From Hibiscus mutabilis (Eukaryota > Streptophyta > Magnoliopsida > Malvales > Malvaceae), in the NCBI GenBank assembly GCA_019671005.1, contig CM033744.1:1764208-1828207 (forward strand): 64,000 nucleotides of DNA, written 5' to 3'. The translations under genes were made by a program, and so were the position numbers. Positions 56,372 to 64,000 of this stretch are shown in pieces; the stretch's first letter is position 1; each line of letters begins with the position of its first letter. The notes beneath the pieces were generated by a model, which worked only from the letters and a program-made list of their open reading frames with translations, made no database searches and was not told where the DNA came from.

Positions 56372-56888
56372 ACAGTTGGTCGTCATATTAGCCATCTGCA
56401 AGGTGAGGATACTATTACATTAGTAGTTCAGTCATCCGATGAGCAGATTGCTGCTGCAGATGGTGTTGATCCGAACGTTGTTGAGGATGGAGTTGGGATA
56501 TCGGATTATGAACTGTTTAGAGCAGAGGACGAGATTCGTTTGACGGGATTTGGAGAACACGAATCATGGACAACAAGCGTTGACATGGCCAATTCTATCG
56601 GTAATATTTCTTTTGCTCCCTCAACCGAGGAGCTTGCTTCTGAGGATTTCCCCCCGAATGCGGAACCTTCGTCGCAAACCTGCGAAAAAATACACGTCCT
56701 TGATCGATTTACAAGATAAGGCGCTCTCTGCGATTGAGAAAAAACAGAAAGATCGTGCGATTAAGAGGAACAAGAAGTTGGGGAAAGAAAATGTCATCTT
56801 GGAGAAAGGAAAGCAAAATTTTGGTGAATTATGGAGGGAAAAAGTTAGTGGCTTTAGACTTTTTGAAGTTCCTAATTATTTGTCCTAA
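56372..56888 (+). pseudogene. Unidentified chimeric open frame, copy 1
   Basis: Two overlapping frames. The first (56372-56719) encodes an acidic segment (DTITLVVQSSDEQIAAADGV, GISDYELFRAEDEIRLTGFG). The second (56550-56888) encodes a basic helical segment (KKYTSLIDLQDKALSAIEKK) and then, from about 56802, 29 residues read from sequence copied from upstream of the CBSX6-like gene. A single shift near the A6 run at about 56689 would join the first and second segments. I do not recognise the source protein. The frame is probably a gene fragment joined to foreign sequence. Confidence 0.5.
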
Positions 56889-57096
56889 TTCCGAAGTCTC
56901 TCACACTTTACAAGGATTTTTGACAAAAGGGTAAATTACGTAAATTAACACTGAACTTTATTCTTAAATATATTTTGGTCACTAAAGTTTCAAATTCAAT
57001 TTACTCATTTAAGTTTAGACATTGAACGATTTTTGTCACTGAAGTTTAGACATTGAACATTTTTGTCACTATTAAACTCTAAAAAGTTGTAGATGG

Positions 57097-59267
57097 AAAC
57101 CATAACCACAAAATTTGCAACTAGATTTAGCTCACACCACATCCATTTCATAAAAAGATAAATTAAGTTCAAATATTTCAAAATAAAATATTAGTTAAAA
57201 CGTTACATGAGGAGCTTCATTAAAATATATAGATAAAAGCATTCGACACTTGATTTTAAATCCAAAATATGAGTTACAATACAGACATAGGGTCCTACGA
57301 ATACATAGCCCAATATAATCTAAGTACTAAACTCGGACATAAGTCGATGCTGAGGTCCTACTCCGATGATGCTCTAACGATGCACGTCAAACCTACTAAC
57401 CTGCAAATGAAAACAACAATTTCGAACGCTGAACTAACGAAGCTCAGTAGATACACTTCCACTCAACCATGCTTCATGCAAATCATAAATAAGAGCTAGT
57501 AGCTAAAGATGATATCATGGTAAAAATAAATACATTTGGCGCTACCTATAGCCGCCTAAACACATGTCAATTAACAAAGATGCGTAAAGTCTTACATAGC
57601 CATCATAGCATAATATCAGCAAACTTAGAGTGAAGCCAAGTCCTACTAAGCTTCGGGATCATACACTATGAGTGAGGCTCGGTTTCACTAAGCATCGGGT
57701 TTATACACTCATGCTCGAAATCTCCGTCGAGCATATTCGAATAAGACCTGGTACCACTAAGCCTCGGATCATACATTCAAAAGTCTTCAATCATGGTGTT
57801 GCAACACATCTTGGGTATCCGGATCCCATCAACCAAAGGTAACTCAACTACACAAGTGCCCTTAACTGGCACGTAACCACTCACGATCCACCGAGAATCC
57901 CTATGGTTGCTATTACAAACAAGTCACCCAACATTACCAAGTTATTACTCGTTATTTTTGTATATGAAGTTAAATTCTCAGTTTCTCAATTTTGCTATTT
58001 ATTTTACCTCATTAGAGACTCATTGAGCCTTAGTCCTCAAATTATAGGCCCCTCAAACTCAAAAACGTAATTTTCGGGCAGATTGCCTAGAGCGTACCAA
58101 TACCCTGAAACAAGTACTGATACCCCTACTAGGGTACCAATACCTGACCAAGCGTACAGATACCCCACCTTACACACATAGGGGTCACTATAATGGCCCC
58201 TTACCGATACACGGGGTTGTGTACTGATACCCTATCAGTACCGATACCCCCTAACCCATTTTGGCTACTAGAATTCTTGAAGGATACAAGGTATTGATAC
58301 GGCCTATACCCGTACTAATACGCACTTCAAATTCTGCTTGCGTTAGCCACAAAAACAAAGGGTATCGATACCTATTCATCCAATATCGGTATGCGAACCC
58401 AAAACTCGAATTCTAGAGTTCACAAATTATTCCTAACACCCTCAAAACCCATGGTAAAACCCCAAAATGAACCTAAGAGTTATGGGAGGTAGTTTAAGTG
58501 GTTTCCTACCATTTTTACATCATTTAAACACTAATTCCCGAATTAGCTATTAAAGACGTTTCAAGCATTCAAGCAACCAAAACTACCATCCAAGCAACAA
58601 GGCATTCAAATTCATAATTTCCAAGAATACAAAGGAGTTAGTGGTGTATTAATCTCAAATTAAAAGCAGCAACAAAGCTCCTAGCTAACACCTCAAGCCC
58701 TCATCTTCTCTTGAGCCTTGGAAGCTTCTCCAACTTTTTTCACTACAAGGAGTTGCAAAACCTGTCACAACATTGCTAGAAGGTTAAGGAACATAAAAGG
58801 AAGAGTTTAACAGTAAGAAATGAAGTTAACTCTTCAATTCCCGTTCTTGCTCCTCCACCCCACCAAAAACCATACTTTTCATCCATCACCATCTTTGATG
58901 AAACTTACCATGAAATGTAGACCTTTGGATAATGATTCTAACACTCTTAGCCCAAAATCTAAAAATCTAACTCAATTGAGCAAATATTTGACCTTTACCT
59001 TTAGATCTACAAGGAAAAATGAAGGAGGGAGAGATGGGGTGAGGTTGGAGACAATATTAGATGACTCTTTCAACATTTTCTTCATAACCATTAAGAAATT
59101 AGCCTTCTTCCTCTTTAAAATATGATGAAATTACTTCCTTGCCCCTCTCTCATCCACCCATTCACTTATTAACCCAATGCCTTAAGTCCAACAACGTGGC
59201 CCAACACGCACGGCCCATGACTCGAGTGAAACCGATCCCCTTGGATTTTGAAATCAAGGTAATTACA
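57097..59267 (-). mobile_element. Solo LTR, array copy 2, start deleted
   Basis: Corresponds to unit-1 LTR sequence from about 51780 to its end. The right flank is TGAAT where unit 1 has TGAAC. It differs from the copy 1 LTR throughout by substitutions and indels. Confidence 0.75.
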
Positions 59268-60058
59268 TGAATATTTTGAAACTTTAGTTACCAAAATAGG
59301 TTTGAGATTAAAATTCGATGATGATTTACATAATTTACCTTTAACAAAAATATTGAAGTATAAAGATGGTTTAATATTGAATTTAGTCCGAAACTATACT
59401 TGTTTGTTTAGTTAGGTACTTATATCTTTTTGCTTACCGTAAGATACAATGCTTATACTATATAGACTTCTCCTCACCTATAAATTAGAGCATATATTTT
59501 GAGTGCTTAAGCATGCTCAACCTTACGTCCTTTAATATATTGTACCAACAACAATACCAATTGAAATAAATTCAATTAATAATTATAGTAGTTAGATAGT
59601 GTGTAAAGCCTTAGAGGGATAAATTAAAAAAATAAAAAGATAAAATATGACATTAATGTTTGGTGAGAAATTTGGTAAAAGAGTTTGATGACAATTTAAA
59701 ACTTAAGAAAAACTTTAGAGTAAATTAAAATTTTCTAAAATTTTAATATCACATATATTTGGAAGGTTTTGACAAATATTGTCCAAAAAATCGAGTCTAG
59801 CAAACAATTAAGTCGTTCTAAAAAATATTATACTTTTTTTTTTGTCCTTCCGATTTTTAGGGGTGAAGTCCTAACAAACACAGACCGACCCACATCGCAC
59901 ACTTGACTCTAGTAGGTGAATTTCTCAACGGGAATTTTTTTTGCATAAACAACACTTCAAACTTGAGACATGTTTGAGCAATACCAAGCTACTTACCGCT
60001 TGGACCAACCTCGTTCGTTTTATTACACTTATTTTTAATTTTGCGTTTAACTTAAAAA

Positions 60059-61221
60059 GGGTAAACTACTGCAATGGTCAGTTACATTTTCGCTGAGTAC
60101 AGTTTTGGTCACTGCTTTTCAAATTCGACTGATAAGGTGACTTACGTTTTCGATATGTAAACCTTTGGTCATTGAGATGTTTGTTGCTGTTAAACGTTAA
60201 TGGGAGGCTGATCTTGCACAATAAAAAGAAGGATAAATTACCTAGATAGTCCCTAAACTATTACTTTACTCTTATTTTAACCACTGAAATAAAATTATTT
60301 GTATAATTACACATTTAATCCTCCATATTTATAATTTTTTATTTCTTCTCCCCTCCACCATCTACCATATTCTTCTATTTCTAACTCAATTCCTAATTTT
60401 TTATTATATTAATTCTCAAATACGTAAATAGGAAGATGATGGCTATTGTAGTGAGGACTTGTTAAACCACATAAAGTAAGAATCAGATAAAGCTACCATT
60501 ATTCAAATAAATAGCTTAGATATGAGAAGAACAAGCATAATAATAGGTACAAATTTCAAGTTATTTGTGATCTCAACCATAATGACACACAGAGATACTG
60601 TCATACGCATAGAATCCCCAGAAATGAAACAGCTCCTAAAAGTGCATATATGCAGATCCACCAAATTATAAAACACTTAGCATTGAATTTGTGAGATATG
60701 TAACAAGAAAGGTGAGACACTAGGGAACAGAAGGTAGAAAGGCAATTACGAAACACCATATAATTAACATTGAAAATAGATCATATAATGGGCAGAGACA
60801 ATTGCATAATTTAATATCTCTTTTATGCACACACATAACAAGTATATTTCGATTCTAAATTGACTAATTACAGTCTTTTAATTAATTTCTGCTTGATTTC
60901 TTCTGCTGCTGTTTTAAACTAAAATTATTAATTTTTAGTTCGATGGTAGAGGGAGAAGAGATTAGTTGTGTAATTATACAAATTGTTTTTATTTCGGTGG
61001 TCAAAATAGAAGTGAAGTAATAGTTTAGGGATTATCTAGGTAATTTATCCTTCTTTTTATTGTGCCAGATGAGCCTCCCGTTAAAGTTTAACGACAACAA
61101 ACGTCTCAATGACAAAAAATTTATAGATCGAAAACGTAAGTGACCTTATCGGTCGAATTTAAAAATCGGTGACCAAAACTGTACTCAGCAAAAACATAAG
61201 TGACAATTGCATAGTTTACCC
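60059..61221. mobile_element. Pack-MULE-like element carrying a CLC fragment, copy 2
   Basis: Nearly identical to 54693-55845, with the same terminal repeats. Small differences occur near the middle of the element, including an insertion around 60945. Confidence 0.75.
60515..60651 (-). pseudogene. Captured CLC exon fragment, copy 2, frameshifted
   Basis: Same exon piece as at 55149-55286 but one base shorter: the C5 run of copy 1 (about 55252) is C4 here (about 60616), which breaks the frame in the FLGDS region. Confidence 0.8.
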
Positions 61222-61752
61222 TAAAAAATAATTTAAAAAGCATTTTTCATCCCAAACTCAGTTTGTTCTTAGTTTATCATTGTGCTACAGCCTTTAGCTC
61301 TGAAAGCCAATAAAGAACTCTGCCTGAACCTAATTTCCTAGAGAAGATTTGTTGGCCTAGCTAACCAAATTGACAACTTAGCTATCAATTTAGCTAATCA
61401 TTCCATATGTACACCAATAGTGACGAAACCAAGATTTGGGGACATAAATGTTTAAAAATATGAACAAATTTATAAATAAATTAATTTTTAAAAAAATTAA
61501 ATAAGAGGACAAAAGTAAAAAAAAAATTCGGGGTGGGGGCGTGCCCCTCCCTATTCCTACATAGTTCGTCCATGTACACCAACAACCTTAAATGAATCGA
61601 AAGTAAACCAATAAAGGTAAAATAAACTATCGATAACTAGTTATTTTATTGAGTTGAGATATTAGATTCTTTAAGTGAAATCAAAACTTCGAATCTAATG
61701 TTGTGAATAGAACAAATTGAGTCTAATGTTGATAGTAGATGAGCCTAGATAG

Positions 61753-62269
61753 ACAGTTGGTCGTCATATTAGCCATCTGCAAGGTGAGGATACTATTACA
61801 TTAGTAGTTCAGTCATCCGATGAGCAGATTGCTGCTGCAGATGGTGTTGATCCGAACGTTGTTGAGGATGGAGTTGGGATATCGGATTATGAACTGTTTA
61901 GAGCAGAGGACGAGATTCGTTTGACGGGATTTGGAGAACACGAATCATGGACAACAAGCGTTGACATGGCCAATTCTATCGGTAATATTTCTTTTGCTCC
62001 CTCAACCGAGGAGCTTGCTTCTGAGGATTTCCCCCCGAATGCGGAACCTTCGTCGCAAACCTGCGAAAAAATACACGTCCTTGATCGATTTACAAGATAA
62101 GGCGCTCTCTGCGATTGAGAAAAAACAGAAAGATCGTGCGATTAAGAGGAACAAGAAGTTGGGGAAAGAAAATGTCATCTTGGAGAAAGGAAAGCAAAAT
62201 TTTGGTGAATTATGGAGGGAAAAAGTTAGTGGCTTTAGACTTTTTGAAGTTCCTAATTATTTGTCCTAA
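61753..62269 (+). pseudogene. Unidentified chimeric open frame, copy 2
   Basis: Identical in the translated parts to 56372-56888, including the frame change. The change therefore predates the duplication of this block. Confidence 0.5.
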
Positions 62270-64000
62270 TTCCGAAGTCTCTCACACTTTACAAGGATTT
62301 TTGACAAAAGGGTAAATTACGTAAATTAACACTGAACTTTATTCTTAAATATATTTTGGTCACTAAAGTTTCAAATTCAATTTACTCATTTAAGTTTAGA
62401 CATTGAACGATTTTTGTCACTGAAGTTTAGACATTGAACATTTTTTGTCACTATTAAACTCTAAAAAGTTGTAGATGGTGGTCTTTCGATCCCAAATTTC
62501 ACTAGTCACTTTATCTCGGCCTCCCTAGTCTGAATTCGACCTCTATTTTGTCAGAAAATACTCAAAAGTTCACGAATCGGTCAAAAATCTTCTGATTTCT
62601 CTCTCGTCGATCTAATTCTCCGTCGTCAGATAAAGCTCGTTTCGTAGTATGTTGTTTCTCTCGTGCCAATAAAGTTTTTCACCCTTTGAATTTTTGAGAA
62701 GTTCATTCATTCACCGGTAAATGGACGTCGTCAAAAAGTTAATGGAGGAGTGACAAAAACGTTCAATGTTTAAACTTCAGTGAGTAAATTGAACTATAAC
62801 ATCATCGACCCAGATGTCACATTTGGGCCTCAAGCCCAAACCATAACCACAAAATATACAAGTAGATTTAGCCCACACCACATCCATTTCATAAAAAGAC
62901 CCATTAAGTTCAAATATTTCAAAATAGAATAGTAGTTAAAATGTTACATGAGGAGCTCCATTAAAATACATAGATAAAAACATTCGACACTTGAGTTCAA
63001 ATCTAAAAATGAGTTACAATACAGACATAGGGTCCTATGAATACATAGCCCAATATAATCTAAGTACTATACTCGAACATAATTCGATGCTGAGGTCCTA
63101 CTCCGATAATGCTCCAACGATGCACGTCAAACCTAATAACCTGCGAATGAAAACAATAATTTTGAACTTTGAGCTAACGAAGCTCAATGGATACACTTCC
63201 ACTCAACCATGCTTCATGCAAATCATAAATAAGAGCAAGTACTAAAGATAATATCATGGTAAAAATAAATACATTTGGCGTTACCTCTAGCCGCCTAAAC
63301 ACATGTCAATTAACAAAGATGCGTAGTAAAGTCCCACATTGCCATCATAGCATAATATCAACAAACCTAGAGTGAGGCCCGGTCCCACTAAGCCTCAAGA
63401 TCATACACTCTGAGTGAAGCTCGATTCCACTAAGCATCGGGTTCATACACTCATGCTCAGAATCTCTCGTCGAGCATCTCTGAATGAGATTTGATACCAC
63501 TAAGCCTCGAATCATACATTCAGAAGTCTTCAACCATGGTGTTGCAACACATCTTGGGTATCCGAATTCCATCAACCAAAGGTAACTCAACCATACAAGT
63601 GCCCTTACCTGACACGTAACCACTCACGATCCACCGAGGATCCCTATGGTTGCTATTACAAACAAGTCACCCAACATTACCAAGTTATTACTCGTTATGT
63701 TCGTATATGAAGTTAAATTCTCAGTTTCTCAGTTTTATTATTCATTTTACCCCATTAGAGACCCATTGGGCCTTAGTCCTCGAATTATAGGCCCGGCCCC
63801 TCGAACTCAAAACGTAATTTTTAGATTGATTGCCCAGAGCGTACTGATACCCTGAAACGAGTACATGTACCCCTGCTACTGTACCAATACCTGACCAAGC
63901 GTACTGATACCTTGCCTTACACACATAGGGGTCACTATAATGGGCCCGTATCGATACACGGGGTAGTGTACCAATACCCTATTGGTACTGATACACCCCC
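62183..64000. repeat. Tandem array, unit 3, runs off the window
   Basis: Starts like units 1 and 2. It keeps the MITE remnant in full length, then the solo LTR from 62795 (left flank TGAAC at 62790-62794). The window ends inside that LTR. Confidence 0.85.
62795..64000 (-). mobile_element. Solo LTR, array copy 3, incomplete in window
   Basis: Begins TATAACATCATCGACCCAGA, equivalent to 51737 in unit 1. It shows the same landmarks (TTCAACCATGGTGTTGCAAC, ATTACCAAGTTATTACTCGT) and the GTACCGATACC-type cluster at its visible end. Whether the 3' flank and a third Pack-MULE follow lies outside the window. Confidence 0.75.

Larger units (their letters stand above)
51131..56801. repeat. Tandem array, unit 1
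   Basis: Starts GAGAAGGAAAGCAAAATTTT, a sequence repeated at 56802 and 62183. In order: a MITE remnant, a complete solo LTR (51737-53902), AT-rich sequence, a Pack-MULE-like element (54693-55845) and a chimeric open frame (56372-56801+). Everything after the solo LTR is about 99 percent identical to unit 2, while the solo LTR and the part before it differ much more (roughly a tenth of the bases). Confidence 0.85.
56802..62182. repeat. Tandem array, unit 2
   Basis: 5381 bases to the same point in unit 3. Its first 290 bases or so are nearly identical to unit 3, up to ...TTGTAGATGG at 57096. It then lacks about 360 bases equivalent to 51420-51779 of unit 1 and rejoins inside the solo LTR. From about 59270 on it is near-identical to unit 1. 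Confidence 0.85.

Overview
The window is nuclear DNA of a flowering plant, very probably a eudicot and possibly cotton-like (Malvaceae; this is inference from the style of the genes and LTRs). It is AT-rich, its genes have short exons with GT/AG introns, and most of it is transposon. No CRISPR, operon, rRNA or bacterial feature is present. No new biological system can be claimed. The interest lies in how four host-gene loci have been broken, copied or captured by mobile DNA.

Regions. (1) 1-1300: last three exons of a small acyl-CoA-binding protein (ACBP) gene, + strand. (2) 1300-9800: gene-free stretch of small elements: two hAT-type MITEs, a Mutator-type MITE, a foldback element, a retroposon with a perfect 18-bp target duplication, and a 1.4-1.9 kb direct repeat. 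(3) 9812-10076: second ACBP copy, tail-to-tail with the first, cut after two exons by a retrotransposon. (4) 10077-17501: that element, a large non-autonomous LTR retrotransposon with no protein domains and a 2.4 kb hierarchical tandem repeat; its 3' LTR is truncated. (5) 19495-48453: a glycoside hydrolase family 1 (BGLU42-type beta-glucosidase) gene, now a pseudogene, whose exons are separated by about 25 kb of two LTR retrotransposons: an Ogre/Tat-lineage Ty3 element on the minus strand (22296-about 39627) and a Del/Tekay-type chromovirus on the plus strand (about 39628-47203). Each has lost the outer part of the LTR where they meet, and the central GH1 exons are missing there, so one deletion probably made the junction. 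(6) 48961-50603: a CBSX6-like CBS-domain gene, minus strand, lacking its C-terminal end. (7) 51131-64000: two full units and one partial unit of a tandem array of about 5.4-5.7 kb. Each unit starts with sequence matching the region upstream of the CBS gene and holds a solo LTR; the two full units also hold a Mutator-type element that captured a piece of a CLC chloride-channel gene, and a chimeric open frame that I could not identify.

Only the first ACBP gene looks functional, and the CBS gene could still make a shortened protein. GH1, the second ACBP and all retroelement coding regions carry disabling lesions, many of which fit single C-to-T or G-to-A changes.
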